A DNA stretch of 64,000 bases from Mycobacterium kiyosense (GTDB lineage Bacteria; Actinomycetota; Actinomycetes; Mycobacteriales; Mycobacteriaceae), in assembly GCA_021654635.1 (NCBI GenBank), contig AP025179.1:496001-560000 (forward strand), in the 5' to 3' direction. The notes beneath the pieces are model-generated. The model was not told the origin of the DNA, ran no database searches, and saw only the letters and a program-made list of their open reading frames with translations. Below are positions 34,835 through 44,644 of this stretch, one piece after another (position 1 is the stretch's first letter; every line of letters starts with the position of its first letter). A program made the translations under genes and the position numbers.

Positions 34835-35515
34835 ATGCCGACAGTGACCTGGGCCCGCGTCGACCCGGCCCGGCGGGCTGCCATCATCGAGGCCGCCGAG
34901 GCCGAATTCGGCGCCCACGGCTTCTCCAACGGCAGCCTGAACGTCATCGCCCGTCGGGCCGGCGTCGCCAAGGGCAGCCTGTTCCAATACTTCGCGGACA
35001 AGCGCGATCTCTACGCCTTCATCGCCGACGTCGCCAGCCAACGGGTGCGCGTCTTCGTGGAGGAGGTCATCCGCGAAATCGAGCCCAGCCGAACGTTTTT
35101 CGAATTCCTCACCGAACTGCTCGACGCCTGGGTCACCTACTACGCCGAGCATCCGCGGGAACGCGCGCTGCACGCCGCGGCCACCCTCGAGGTCGACACC
35201 GACGCCCGGATCAGCGTGCGCAATGTCATCCACCGGCACTACCTGGAGGTGCTGCGCCCGCTGGTGACCGAGGCGCTCCGCCGCGGCGACCTGCGGCCCG
35301 ATTCCGACACCGAGGCATTGCTGTCGCTGCTGCTGATGATCTTCCCGCACCTGGCACTGGCCCCGTATATGCGCGGCCTCGATCCCATTCTCGGCCTCGA
35401 CGAACCCAACCCCGAACAGCCGGCACTGGCCGTGCGCCGTCTGGTCTCGGTACTGGCTGCCGCGTTCTCACCCGTCCCCAGCCCAGCCCCACTAGACACC
35501 AGGAGCGTCACATGA
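34835..35515 (+). CDS. TetR family regulator (Rv0232-like)
   Basis: A 226-residue repressor, similar in length to Rv0232 (about 229). Its helix-turn-helix is at residues 28-50 ([20 protein letters not shown]). AGGAGG lies 4 bp upstream of ATG. The stop codon overlaps the start of the R2-like oxidase gene (ATGA at 35512-35515), so the regulator and oxidase are made together. A clear promoter with two palindromes lies directly upstream. Confidence 0.9.
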   Translation: MPTVTWARVDPARRAAIIEAAEAEFGAHGFSNGSLNVIARRAGVAKGSLFQYFADKRDLYAFIADVASQRVRVFVEEVIREIEPSRTFFEFLTELLDAWVTYYAEHPRERALHAAATLEVDTDARISVRNVIHRHYLEVLRPLVTEALRRGDLRPDSDTEALLSLLLMIFPHLALAPYMRGLDPILGLDEPNPEQPALAVRRLVSVLAAAFSPVPSPAPLDTRSVT

Positions 35516-36450
35516 CCCGCACCCACACCGGCTCGATGGTGGCCGGCGGCCTCAACTGGGAGAGCTTGCCGCTCAAGCTGTTTGCCGGTGGTAACGCCAA
35601 ATTCTGGAATCCCGCCGATATCGACTTCTCCCGCGATCGGGCCGACTGGGAGAAGCTCTCCGACGACGAGCGCGATTACACCATCCGGCTGTGCGCGCAA
35701 TTCATCGCCGGTGAGGAGGCGGTGACCGAGGACATCCAGCCGTTCATGGCCGCGATGCGCGCCGAAGGCCGGATCGGCGACGAGATGTACCTGACGCAGT
35801 TCGCGTTCGAGGAGGCCAAGCACGTCCAGGTGTTCCGGATGTGGCTGGACGCCGTCGGGGTCACCAACGACCTGCACGGCTACCTCGACCCGCTGCCCAC
35901 CTACCGGCAGATCTTCTACGACGAGCTGCCGGACTGCCTGAATGCGCTGACCAAAGACGCGTCCCCGGCCGCGCAGGTACGGGCGTCGGTCACCTACAAC
36001 CACATCGTGGAAGGCATGCTGGCGCTCACCGGCTACTACGCCTGGAACAAGATCTGCGTGGAGCGTGGCATCCTGCCCGGCATGCAGGAGCTGATCCGGC
36101 GCATCGGGGACGACGAGCGGCGCCACATGGCGTGGGGCACCTTCACCTGCCGTCGCCACGTCGCCGCCGACGACGCCAACTGGACGGTCTTCGAATCGCG
36201 GATGAACGAGCTCATCCCAATGGCTCTGCGGCTCACCGAGGAGGGGTTCGCCCTCTACGGCGAACATCCGCCGTTCGACCTGTCGCAGGACGAGATGCTG
36301 CAGTACTCGATGGACAAGGGCATGCGGCGGTTCGGCACCATCAGCAGCGCCCGCGGCCGCCCGGTCGGTGAGATCGACCTGGACTACTCACCGGTGCAGC
36401 TCGAGGACGACTTCGCCGACGAGGACGCCCGGGCGCTGGCCGCGGTTTAG
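35512..36450 (+). CDS. R2-like ligand-binding oxidase (Rv0233-like, annotated nrdB)
   Basis: Ferritin-like protein of 312 residues. All features of the R2lox family are visible at the positions known for M. tuberculosis Rv0233: metal ligands Glu68, Glu101, His104, Glu167, Glu202 and His205, and the Val71 and Tyr162 pair that forms the ether cross-link. It holds an Mn/Fe cofactor and binds a fatty acid; it is not a ribonucleotide reductase subunit despite the old name nrdB. Its stop lies 9 bp from the convergent gabD1 stop. Substrate unknown. Confidence 0.92.
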   Translation: MTRTHTGSMVAGGLNWESLPLKLFAGGNAKFWNPADIDFSRDRADWEKLSDDERDYTIRLCAQFIAGEEAVTEDIQPFMAAMRAEGRIGDEMYLTQFAFEEAKHVQVFRMWLDAVGVTNDLHGYLDPLPTYRQIFYDELPDCLNALTKDASPAAQVRASVTYNHIVEGMLALTGYYAWNKICVERGILPGMQELIRRIGDDERRHMAWGTFTCRRHVAADDANWTVFESRMNELIPMALRLTEEGFALYGEHPPFDLSQDEMLQYSMDKGMRRFGTISSARGRPVGEIDLDYSPVQLEDDFADEDARALAAV

Positions 36451-36459
36451 CGCGGGCCG

Positions 36460-37836
36460 TCAGCCCACCCACACCGTCTTGGCGTTGCAGAACGCCTTGA
36501 TGCCCAAGCCGGCCAGTTCGCGTCCGTAGCCCGATCGCTTGACGCCGCCGAACCCGAGTTCGGGATAGGACACCGTCATGCCGTTGATGAACACCTGACC
36601 GGCTTCGATGTCGTCGATGAAGCGCTCCTGCTCGGCTTCGTCCTGCGTCCACGCGTTGGAGCCCAACCCGAAGCTGGTGGCGTTGGCGATCTCGATGGCC
36701 TCGTCGATGTCGGAAACCCGGTACATGGAGGCGACTGGCCCGAACACTTCCTCGGTGTACAGCGCCATGTCCTTGGTGATGTCGGTGATGACGGTCGGCG
36801 GGTAGAACCAGCCCGGCCGGTCGGGGCGCTCGCCGCCGAGGCGAACCTTCGCACCGGCGGCGACGGCGTCGTCGACCTGCTTGGCGATCTCGTCGCGGCC
36901 GGACTCGGTGGCCAGCGGGCCCACGTCGGTGTCCGGGTCGGTCGGATCGCCGACCTTCAATGCCTGCATCTGCTCGACGAACTTGTCCACGAACTCGTCG
37001 TAGATGTCGGTGTGCACGATGAATCTCTTTGCCGCGATGCAGGATTGGCCGTTGTTCTGCACGCGGGCCTTGACTGCGGTCTTGACCGCGTCGTCCAGCG
37101 GCGCCGACGGCATCACGATGAACGGGTCGCTGCCGCCGAGTTCGAGCACGGTCGGCTTGATCTCGTCACCGCAGATGGCGGCGACGGCTTGCCCGGCCGG
37201 CTCGCTGCCGGTCAGGGTGGCCGCCGCGACGCGCGGGTCCCGCAGGATGCGCTCGACGGCGCTCGAGGAGACGAGCAGCGTCTGGAAACACCCGTCCGGG
37301 AATCCGCCGCGGGCGATCACGTCGGACAGATACAACGCCGACTGCGGCACGTTGGAGGCGTGCTTGAGGATGCCGACGTTGCCCGCCATCAGGGCCGGCG
37401 CGGCGAACCGCACGGCCTGCCACAGCGGAAAGTTCCACGGCATCACGGCCAGCACTACGCCTAGCGGCTGGTAGCGCACGTAGGCCCGCTTCGCGCCGAC
37501 CTTCGACGCCTCGGCGGGCTCGTCGGCCAGCAGCTTCTCGGCGTTCTCGGCGTAGTAACGAAAACCCTTGGCGCACTTGAGCGCTTCGGCTTTGGCCGAC
37601 GCCAGCGTCTTACCCATCTCCAGGGTCATCATGGCCGCGACTTCGTCGGCTTCTTTCTCCAGCAGGTCGGCGGTCGCGTTTGCCCATTCGGCGCGCTGGG
37701 CATAGGTGGTCGAATGGCGGTAGTCGAGAAAGCGCTCGTGCGCGCGGGCGATGGCGGCGTCCACTTCGTCGTCGGTGGCCGCGGTGAAGGTTTCGACGGT
37801 CTCGCCGGTGGCCGGGTTGATGGTGGCGATGGGCAC
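36460..37836 (-). CDS. gabD1: Succinate-semialdehyde dehydrogenase GabD1
   Basis: Aldehyde dehydrogenase of 458 residues oxidising succinic semialdehyde to succinate with NADP. The base Glu232 (VLELGGSDP) and nucleophile Cys266 (NNGQSCIAAKRF) are present, as is the PWNFPLW segment at 133-139. Length and neighbours fit Rv0234c. A divergent TPP enzyme gene starts 80 bp away; if that enzyme decarboxylates 2-oxoglutarate, GabD1 would take its product. Confidence 0.9.
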   Translation of the reverse strand: MPIATINPATGETVETFTAATDDEVDAAIARAHERFLDYRHSTTYAQRAEWANATADLLEKEADEVAAMMTLEMGKTLASAKAEALKCAKGFRYYAENAEKLLADEPAEASKVGAKRAYVRYQPLGVVLAVMPWNFPLWQAVRFAAPALMAGNVGILKHASNVPQSALYLSDVIARGGFPDGCFQTLLVSSSAVERILRDPRVAAATLTGSEPAGQAVAAICGDEIKPTVLELGGSDPFIVMPSAPLDDAVKTAVKARVQNNGQSCIAAKRFIVHTDIYDEFVDKFVEQMQALKVGDPTDPDTDVGPLATESGRDEIAKQVDDAVAAGAKVRLGGERPDRPGWFYPPTVITDITKDMALYTEEVFGPVASMYRVSDIDEAIEIANATSFGLGSNAWTQDEAEQERFIDDIEAGQVFINGMTVSYPELGFGGVKRSGYGRELAGLGIKAFCNAKTVWVG

Positions 37837-37916
37837 GCGGGCCCTCCTTCGTTCGGTGGGTTCTCGGAACGTCCACCATCTAGCCTGCCACTATTCTCAG
37901 CACCGGGAGGTGGCGG

Positions 37917-39560
37917 ATGAGCACAGCGGCCCAACTGATCGTCAAGTGCCTGGAAAACGAGGGCGTGGAGGTCGTCTTCGGGATTCCGGGGGAGGAGAAC
38001 ATCCGCTTCGTCCAAGCGCTGGCGGCCTCCGACATCCGTTACGTACTCACCCGGCACGAGCAGGCCGCGGCGTTCATGGCCGAGATGTACGGCCGGGTCA
38101 CCGGGCGTGCCGGAGTGGTGTCGGCGACCCTCGGGCCGGGCGCCATCAACATGCAGCTCGGCGTGGCCGACGCCACCACCAACAGCACCCCGGTGGTCGC
38201 GATCTCGGCGCAGGTGGGGCAGGACCGCGAGTTCAAGGAATCCCACCAGTACGTCGACCTGGTGTCGATGTTCGCCCCGATCACCCGTTGGTCGGCGCCG
38301 ATCCCCACTCCGCACGCCATTCCCGAGATGGTCCGCAAGGCGTTCAAGGTCGCCGAGACCGAGCGCCCGGCCGCGGTGTACCTGGCCGTACCGGAACACA
38401 TCGACGAGGACGACTCCGATTACGAGCTGAAGCCCTTGCCCCGCAACGTCGTTCGCGCCGATGCGCCGGCCGCCAGGCAGGTGGCCCGCGCGGTCGACAT
38501 CCTGCGCGAGGCGAAGCGCCCGGTGGTGTTGGCCGGCCACGGCGCCGCCCGCAGCGACGCCACCGCGGCGCTGGTCCGGTTCGCCGAGAAGCTCGGCGTC
38601 AAGGTGGCCAACAGTTTTCACGGCAAGGGCGTGATGCCCGACGACCACCCCAACAGCATCGGCACCCTGGGCTTCATGCGGCACGACTACGTCAACTTCG
38701 GCTTCGACAACGCCGACGTGGTCATCGCGGTCGGCTACGAGTTGCAGGAGTTCGACCCGGTCCGGATCAACCCGCAGGCCGACAAGAAGATCATCCACAT
38801 CCACCGCTTCCCGGCCGAGGTCGACGCGCACTACTCGGTGGAGGTCGGCATCATCGGCGACATCAGCGACTCACTCGACGCGGTTGCCGACGCTCTCGAG
38901 GGCCACAGTTTCGCCGACGCCGACGTCCCGGGGTCAGGCTTGCTGGCCGAGGAATTCGAGCGGGGACAGAAGGATTCGCGTTTCCCGCTGGCGCCGCAGC
39001 GGGTGGTCGCCGACACGCGGGCGGCGCTGGGGCGCTCCGATGTGGTGCTGGTCGACACCGGGGCCACCAAGATGTGGATGGCCCGGCTGTACCCGACGTA
39101 CGAGCGCAATACCTGTCTGATCTCAAATGGTTTGTCCACTATGGGTTTTGCGCTTCCCGGCGCGTTGGGTGTCAAGCTGGCCAGGCCGCAGGCCAAGGTC
39201 CTGGCCGTGGTCGGCGACGGCGCTTTCCTGATGAACTCCCAGGAGATCGAGACCGCGGTCCGGGAGAAGATCCCGCTGGTGGTACTGGTCTGGGAGGACG
39301 GCGGATACGGGTTGATCGAGTGGAAGATGGACCTCGAACTCGGCGATCACTACTACGTGAAGTTCGGCAACCCGGACATCGTGAGTTACGCGGAAAGCTT
39401 CGGCGCCAAGGGATATCGAATCGGCAACGCCGACGAGTTGTTGCCGACGCTGCGGACGGCGCTGGACGACGACGGGGTGTCGCTGATCGCGTGCCCGGTG
39501 GACTATTCGGAGAACCTGCGGTTGACCGACCGGCTCGGGGAGCTGGACGAGACGCTGTAG
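37917..39560 (+). CDS. TPP-dependent acetolactate-synthase-like enzyme, candidate 2-oxoglutarate decarboxylase
   Basis: Three-domain thiamine diphosphate enzyme of 547 residues. The catalytic Glu48 is in [10 protein letters not shown]; the TPP-binding GDG motif is in [32 protein letters not shown] is the usual N-terminal signature. It would normally be called acetolactate synthase large subunit. However, the C-terminus ([31 protein letters not shown]) resembles, as I recall it, the cyanobacterial 2-oxoglutarate decarboxylase that is paired with succinic semialdehyde dehydrogenase. Here it is divergent from gabD1, and no small regulatory subunit gene is near. Absent from this place in M. tuberculosis. 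GGGAGG precedes the ATG. Confidence 0.85.
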   Translation: MSTAAQLIVKCLENEGVEVVFGIPGEENIRFVQALAASDIRYVLTRHEQAAAFMAEMYGRVTGRAGVVSATLGPGAINMQLGVADATTNSTPVVAISAQVGQDREFKESHQYVDLVSMFAPITRWSAPIPTPHAIPEMVRKAFKVAETERPAAVYLAVPEHIDEDDSDYELKPLPRNVVRADAPAARQVARAVDILREAKRPVVLAGHGAARSDATAALVRFAEKLGVKVANSFHGKGVMPDDHPNSIGTLGFMRHDYVNFGFDNADVVIAVGYELQEFDPVRINPQADKKIIHIHRFPAEVDAHYSVEVGIIGDISDSLDAVADALEGHSFADADVPGSGLLAEEFERGQKDSRFPLAPQRVVADTRAALGRSDVVLVDTGATKMWMARLYPTYERNTCLISNGLSTMGFALPGALGVKLARPQAKVLAVVGDGAFLMNSQEIETAVREKIPLVVLVWEDGGYGLIEWKMDLELGDHYYVKFGNPDIVSYAESFGAKGYRIGNADELLPTLRTALDDDGVSLIACPVDYSENLRLTDRLGELDETL

Positions 39561-39666
39561 ATCTCTGTGCGCAGGACCCCGGCGGCTTTGTGCACAGTTG
39601 GGAGTTTGTCCACAGGGTCGCGCTCGGGGGCGGTGTCGTGTCGTACCCCGGCGATATCATTCGAAC

Positions 39667-41030
39667 ATGCTTGCGAACACGCGTGCGGAGATCGTCGAGG
39701 TTCTCGACGCGTGCGATGCGGCGGTCGAGCGGTTGTGCGAGTTGCGGTTTGAGGTGCTGAGCACCCCGGAGCGGATGGCGATCCTGGAGCGCTTGGAGAC
39801 GGTGGTGCGGCGGCTGCCGGTGCCGCAGCATCAGTTGTTGAATCAGCTCGCCGCGGTGAGCAAGGAGGAGTTGGGTGACACCCTGCGTAACGCGCTGGCC
39901 GATCGGCTGCGGATCACGACTTCGGAGGCTGGCCGGCGGATCGGCGACGCCGCCGATCTCGGTGAACGGCATGGTTTGACGGGGGAGCCGTTGGCGCCGC
40001 GGTTGGAGGCCACCGCCGCCGCCCAACGCCAGGGCCGTATCGGTAGCGGCCACGTGAACGAGATCCGCGACTTCGTCAAACACTTACCGACGGAAGTGGA
40101 TGCCGGTGCCCGCGAGCAGGCCGAAGCCGACCTGGCCGGCCAAGCCGCCGCCATGCGCCCCGACCAACTCAAGGACTACGCCCTCACGCTGCTGGCCTAC
40201 CTGCACCCCGACGGGGAATTCTCCGACGACGAACGCGCCCGCAAGCGCGGCCTGAGTCTGGGCAAACAAGACCCCGACGGCATGTCCAAACTCACCGGCT
40301 GGATCACCCCGCCCTGCGCGCCGCCCTGGAAGCCGCCTGGGCCAAACTGGCCGCCCCCGGCATCGCCAACCCCGAGGACCACCTGCCCCACATCGACGAG
40401 GGCGAGCCGGACCCCGAAGCGGTCCGCCGCGACACCCGCGGTACCGCTCAGCGTCAGCATGATGGGCTGCACGCCGGGCTGATGGCGCTACTGGCCTCCG
40501 GGGACCTCGGGCAGCACCACGGGCTGCCCGTCACCATCGTGGTCACCACCACCCTGGCCGAACTGGAAGCCGGCACCGGCACAGCCCGCACCGGCGGCGG
40601 CAGTCTAGTGCCGATGTCCGATGTGATCCGCTGGTCGGGCGCCGCGCACCCCTACCTCGCCCTGTTCGACGGCGCCACACCCCTGGCGCTGTATCACACC
40701 AAGCGGCTGGCCAACCGCGCCCAACGCCTGATGCTGTATGCGCGGGATCGCGGCTGCACCCGACCCGGCTGCACCGCTGCGGCGTATCACACCGAGGTCC
40801 ATCACCTCACCGCCTGGCACACCTGCCTGAGCACCCACATCACCAACCTCGCCCTGGCCTGCGGCATCCACAACCGCCTCGCCGAACACGGCTGGACCAC
40901 CCGCACCAACCACCGCGGCCTCATCGAATGGCTACCCCCGGCACACCACGACCGGGGCCAACCACGCGTCAACACGATCCACCACCCCGAACGACTCTTC
41001 GCCCCCGACGAAGACAACGACGATCCCTAG
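39667..41030 (+). CDS. 13E12 repeat family HNH endonuclease, broken by one frameshift
   Basis: DUF222/HNH protein of the mycobacterial REP13E12 family. The N-terminal helical part ([20 protein letters not shown]) is in one frame, and the C-terminal HNH nuclease ([18 protein letters not shown], then [15 protein letters not shown]) in another. Restoring one G at about 40311 (CCCCGCCC for CCCCGGCCC) joins both into about 454 residues reading [10 protein letters not shown] across the site. These genes occur in several dispersed copies in mycobacteria and behave like mobile elements; some carry phage attachment sites. It is absent here in M. tuberculosis. The frameshift may be a sequence error. 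Confidence 0.8.
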
Positions 41031-41205
41031 GTAGGCAAGGACTTGGGTGACGCCTCGGAGGCCACGAATCCGAGGGGTGCATTGGCATGCGTCGGGCCTC
41101 CGGTGTGAGCAACACCAGATCCGCTGCGCAACGCGACTGGGCCGCGGTACCCTCTCGGCGATCGCCCGCGTCGGCGTCCCACTGTCGGTCATCGAGGAGG
41201 CGGCT

Positions 41206-42474
41206 TTGTCCCAGGTCGTGGCGGTACCGGACCTGGTGGCGACCGCCGCAGCCGAGTTGGCCGCGACCGGATCGGCGATCGATTCCGCCGGCGCGTCCGC
41301 CGCCAAAGCCACCACCTCGCTCTTGACCGCGGCCGCCGACGAGGTGTCGACCGGGGTGGCGGCGTTCTTCGACACGTACGGCCAGCAGTACCAGGCCGCC
41401 AGCGCGCAGGTGGCGCAGTTCCATCAGCGGTTCGTGCAGAACCTGGCGTCGGCCGCGACCGCCTACCTGAGCACCGAAATCGGCAGCGCGACAAGCATGC
41501 TGGGCGGCGACACCATGACCGGCGCGGCGGCAGCGACCAGGATCACCGTCCCCGGCGCCGGCCCGCTCTACATACCGGATGTCCTGCTGCGGCTGCCCTA
41601 CCTGGGACAGGTGCTCCTTCAGGGCGGCATTCCCGGACCGGCTTCGGTGTCCCTGCTGCAGGGCTACATCCTGCAGAACACAGCCATCGGGCAGAACTGG
41701 TTCTCCGACAGCATCGCCCAAGTGGTCAACTATCCGGCGAGTATGGGCCTGTTGAGCGGCAACTTGTGGGCCCCCTCCGTCAACGATGCCGTCGCCGTCG
41801 GGCAGCGGCTGCTGAACGACCAGATCGCCACCGCGGTCGCCGCCTCAGGCGGGTCCCCGGTGCAGATCGCGGGGCTGTCCGAGGGAACGCTCGTCGTCAA
41901 CCGCGAGTTGGCGTACCTGGCGACCTCGCCGACCGCACCGCCGCCGAGCGCCCTGCAGTTCGCGATGTTCTCCAGCCCCGAAGTCGGCGGCCTGGCCAGC
42001 ACCTACCTCCCGAATGGCATCACCGTGCCGCTGCTCGGTTACACGTCGCAGAGCCTGGCGAACACGCAGTACAACGTCAGCGTGGTCTTCGGCCAGTACG
42101 ACGGGTGGAGCAACCCGCCCGACCGGCCCTGGAATCTGCCGGCGGTGGTGAATTCGATGTTCGGCATCCTGTATCAGCACAACCCGGCGGCGCTGACCTC
42201 GCTGTCGAACGCGGTCACGTTGTCCAGCGTCACCACTGCGGCGGGCGGCACGGTCACCACGTACATGATCCCCGCACCCACCCTGCCGATGTTGTTGCCG
42301 CTGGCGCAGATCGGTGTGCCGCAGCCCATCGTCGGAGGTCTCAACTCCTTGCTCAAGCCGATCGTCGACGCCGGCTACTCGTCACTGACGCCCACTGCCG
42401 GGCCGTACTTCTCCCACGGATCGTTGATCGGTTTGCCCACCGCCGCGGACGTGCTGGGCGACCTGCTGACGTGA
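41206..42474 (+). CDS. PE family protein with PE-PPE alpha/beta-hydrolase domain
   Basis: A 422-residue protein. The PE domain spans residues 1-95 with YLSTE at 87-91. The PE-PPE domain follows, a serine-hydrolase fold: VPGAGPLYIPDVLL, the nucleophile motif GLSEG (Ser225), and FGQYDGWSNPPDRPWN. TTG 41206 is chosen because GAGGAGG ends 5 bp ahead and the PE domain begins exactly here. Related mycobacterial proteins are esterases secreted by type VII systems. A 20-bp gap leads to the LysR gene. Confidence 0.87.
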   Translation: MSQVVAVPDLVATAAAELAATGSAIDSAGASAAKATTSLLTAAADEVSTGVAAFFDTYGQQYQAASAQVAQFHQRFVQNLASAATAYLSTEIGSATSMLGGDTMTGAAAATRITVPGAGPLYIPDVLLRLPYLGQVLLQGGIPGPASVSLLQGYILQNTAIGQNWFSDSIAQVVNYPASMGLLSGNLWAPSVNDAVAVGQRLLNDQIATAVAASGGSPVQIAGLSEGTLVVNRELAYLATSPTAPPPSALQFAMFSSPEVGGLASTYLPNGITVPLLGYTSQSLANTQYNVSVVFGQYDGWSNPPDRPWNLPAVVNSMFGILYQHNPAALTSLSNAVTLSSVTTAAGGTVTTYMIPAPTLPMLLPLAQIGVPQPIVGGLNSLLKPIVDAGYSSLTPTAGPYFSHGSLIGLPTAADVLGDLLT

Positions 42475-42494
42475 CGAGCGTGGTCGAATGAACC

Positions 42495-43379
42495 ATGCTG
42501 TTGCGTCAGCTCGAGTATTTCGTCGCGCTCGCCCAGGAGCGGCACTTCGCGCGGGCCGCGGCCGCCTGCTTCGTGTCGCAGCCGGCTTTGTCGGAGTCGA
42601 TCCGCAAGCTCGAACAGGAGCTGAAGGTTCCGCTGGTGCGCCGCGGGCAGAAGTTCGAAGGTCTCACCCCCGAAGGTGATCGGCTGGTGCCCTGGGCCAG
42701 GCGCATCCTGGCCGATCGCGACGCCCTGAAGCAGGAGGTCGCGGCTCTTCAGACCGGTCTGACCGGAGAGCTGCGGATCGGCGTGGTCCCGGCCGCCTCC
42801 ACCACGGTCGCCCTGCTCACCGATCCGTTCTGCAGCGCACATCCGCTGGTACGCGTGCAGCTCGAGATGAATCTGCGGTCCGCCCAGATCGTCGAACGCA
42901 TCCGCCGTTTCGAACTCGACGCCGGTGTCCTTTACCCCGATCAGCAGGACACCGCCGACCTGGTGGTCACCCCGCTGTACGAGGAGACGCCGGTGCTGAT
43001 CGCCAGCGCCGAGCTGCTGCCCGTCAAAGCCGACGTCATCACCTGGTCGGACGCGGCAACCCTGCCGCTATGCCTGCTGACCCGCGGCATGCGCGGCCGC
43101 CGGCTCATCGATGACGCGCTGGCCAGTCAAAACCTAGTGGTGACACCGCAATTGGAAACCGACTCGCTGGCGGCGCTGCTCGCGCACGTGGGCACCGGCC
43201 GGTGGGCCAGCATCGTCCCGCAGCCCTGGCTGCGCAGCCTGCGTCCGGCCGCCGACATCAGCGTGCTGCGATTGGAGCAGCCGGCCGTCACCGCATCGAT
43301 CGCACTCGTCACCAGCAAGGCGGAGCCCGGTTCGGTGCTCGCCCGCGCGTTGGTGCAGATCGCGGCCAACGTGCGATAG
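42495..43379 (+). CDS. LysR family transcriptional regulator
   Basis: A 294-residue LysR protein. The winged helix at residues 1-60 (LRQLEYFVALAQERHFARAA then CFVSQPALSESIRKLE) is typical, followed by a substrate-binding domain from residue 90. It lies 99 bp upstream of, and on the same strand as, the formate dehydrogenase gene, with a LysR-type T-N11-A dyad in between. It probably controls that gene; the effector is unknown. Confidence 0.88.
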   Translation: MLLRQLEYFVALAQERHFARAAAACFVSQPALSESIRKLEQELKVPLVRRGQKFEGLTPEGDRLVPWARRILADRDALKQEVAALQTGLTGELRIGVVPAASTTVALLTDPFCSAHPLVRVQLEMNLRSAQIVERIRRFELDAGVLYPDQQDTADLVVTPLYEETPVLIASAELLPVKADVITWSDAATLPLCLLTRGMRGRRLIDDALASQNLVVTPQLETDSLAALLAHVGTGRWASIVPQPWLRSLRPAADISVLRLEQPAVTASIALVTSKAEPGSVLARALVQIAANVR

Positions 43380-43391
43380 GCGCTGCCTATC
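43375..43391. promoter_or_regulatory. Dyad at the lysR stop, candidate LysR box
   Basis: GATAGG-CGCTG-CCTATC, perfect 6-bp arms overlapping the lysR stop codon. The inner part ATAGGCGCTGCCTAT has the T-N11-A form of LysR binding sites and lies about 90 bp upstream of the formate dehydrogenase start. It could also be a weak hairpin. Confidence 0.45.
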
Positions 43392-43478
43392 AGCTGTTCG
43401 GAACTGTGTCTTGGACATCGGAGCCGGAGCACGGCGAAACTGAAACCGGTTCTGATACAGCAGGTTAGGAGATCTCCG

Positions 43479-44633
43479 GTGGCCAAGTGTGTGATGGTGC
43501 TATATCCCGATCCCGTCGACGGATACCCACCGCGCTATGCCCGCGACGCCATCCCGGCCATTCACAGCTACCCCGGCGGAAGCACCGTGCCGACCCCGTC
43601 GCAAATCGAGTTCACCCCTGGTGAACTACTCGGCTGCGTCTCGGGTGGACTGGGGCTGCGCGAGTTCTTTGAAGCCGCCGGTCACGAGCTGGTGGTGACC
43701 TCGGACAAGGAAGGTCCCGACTCGGAGTTCGAACGCGAACTGCCGGACGCCGACATCGTTATCTCCCAGCCGTTTTGGCCGGCGTACCTGACGGCTGAGC
43801 GAATCGCCAAGGCGCCCAACCTGAAACTGGCGCTCACCGCCGGAATCGGCTCGGATCACGTGGATCTCGACCTGGCCAAGGAGCGCGGGATCACCGTCGC
43901 CGAAGTGACCTACAGCAACAGCATCAGCGTCGCCGAGCATACGGTGCTGCAGATCCTGGCGCTGGTGCGCAACTTCGTCCCCTCGCACCGCTTTGCCGTC
44001 GACGGCGGCTGGAACATCGCCGACTGCGTACAACGCGCCTACGACCTGGAAGGCATGGACGTCGGAATCATCGCCGCCGGGCGGATCGGCCGTGCCGTCC
44101 TGCGCCGGCTCGCCCCGTTCGACGTCAATCTGCACTACACCGACACCCGCCGGCTGCCGCCCGAGGTCGAGACGGAGCTGAACGTCACCTTCCACCCCGA
44201 CGTGCAGTCCCTGGTCGGGTCGGTCGACGTGGTGTCGGTGCACTCGCCGCTCTACGCGGACACCCGCGCGATGTTCGACGAGAAACTGCTGGCCTCGATG
44301 CGCCGTGGCTCCTACCTCGTCAACACGGCGCGTGCCGAAGAGACTGTCCCGGAAGCGATCGCGGCGGCGCTCCGCAGCGGCCGGCTCGCTGGCTACGCGG
44401 GCGACGTGTGGTTCCCGCAGCCGCCGCCCGCCGACCACCCGTGGCGGACCATGCCGAACAACGCGATGACGCCGCACGTGTCGGGCACTACGCTGTCGGC
44501 TCAGGCGCGCTACGCCGCGGGCACCCGCGAGATCCTGGAGTGCTGGTTCGGCAGCCGGCCCATCCGGCCCGAGTACCTGATCGTGGACGGCGGGAAGCTC
44601 GCCGGTACCGGAGCGTTGTCGTACCAGAAGTGA
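43479..44633 (+). CDS. fdh: NAD-dependent formate dehydrogenase
   Basis: D-2-hydroxyacid dehydrogenase-fold enzyme of 384 residues oxidising formate to CO2 with NAD. Residues matching the known methylotroph-type enzyme are Asn147, Asp222 (NAD choice), Arg285 (NTAR), Gln314 and His333. The whole chain parallels, as I recall it, the M. vaccae N10 enzyme. Unlike it, positions 146 and 256 are Ser instead of Cys. GTG 43479 is preceded by AGGAGA at 43467-43472. It can supply NADH from formate without molybdenum or a membrane. A LysR gene lies just upstream. Confidence 0.93.
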   Translation: MAKCVMVLYPDPVDGYPPRYARDAIPAIHSYPGGSTVPTPSQIEFTPGELLGCVSGGLGLREFFEAAGHELVVTSDKEGPDSEFERELPDADIVISQPFWPAYLTAERIAKAPNLKLALTAGIGSDHVDLDLAKERGITVAEVTYSNSISVAEHTVLQILALVRNFVPSHRFAVDGGWNIADCVQRAYDLEGMDVGIIAAGRIGRAVLRRLAPFDVNLHYTDTRRLPPEVETELNVTFHPDVQSLVGSVDVVSVHSPLYADTRAMFDEKLLASMRRGSYLVNTARAEETVPEAIAAALRSGRLAGYAGDVWFPQPPPADHPWRTMPNNAMTPHVSGTTLSAQARYAAGTREILECWFGSRPIRPEYLIVDGGKLAGTGALSYQK

Positions 44634-44644
44634 ACCCACACCAG

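Noticed and set aside
35512..36450. Ribonucleotide reductase beta subunit
   Set aside because: The Val71/Tyr162 pair and ligand pattern are those of R2-like ligand-binding oxidases, and no nrdA is nearby.
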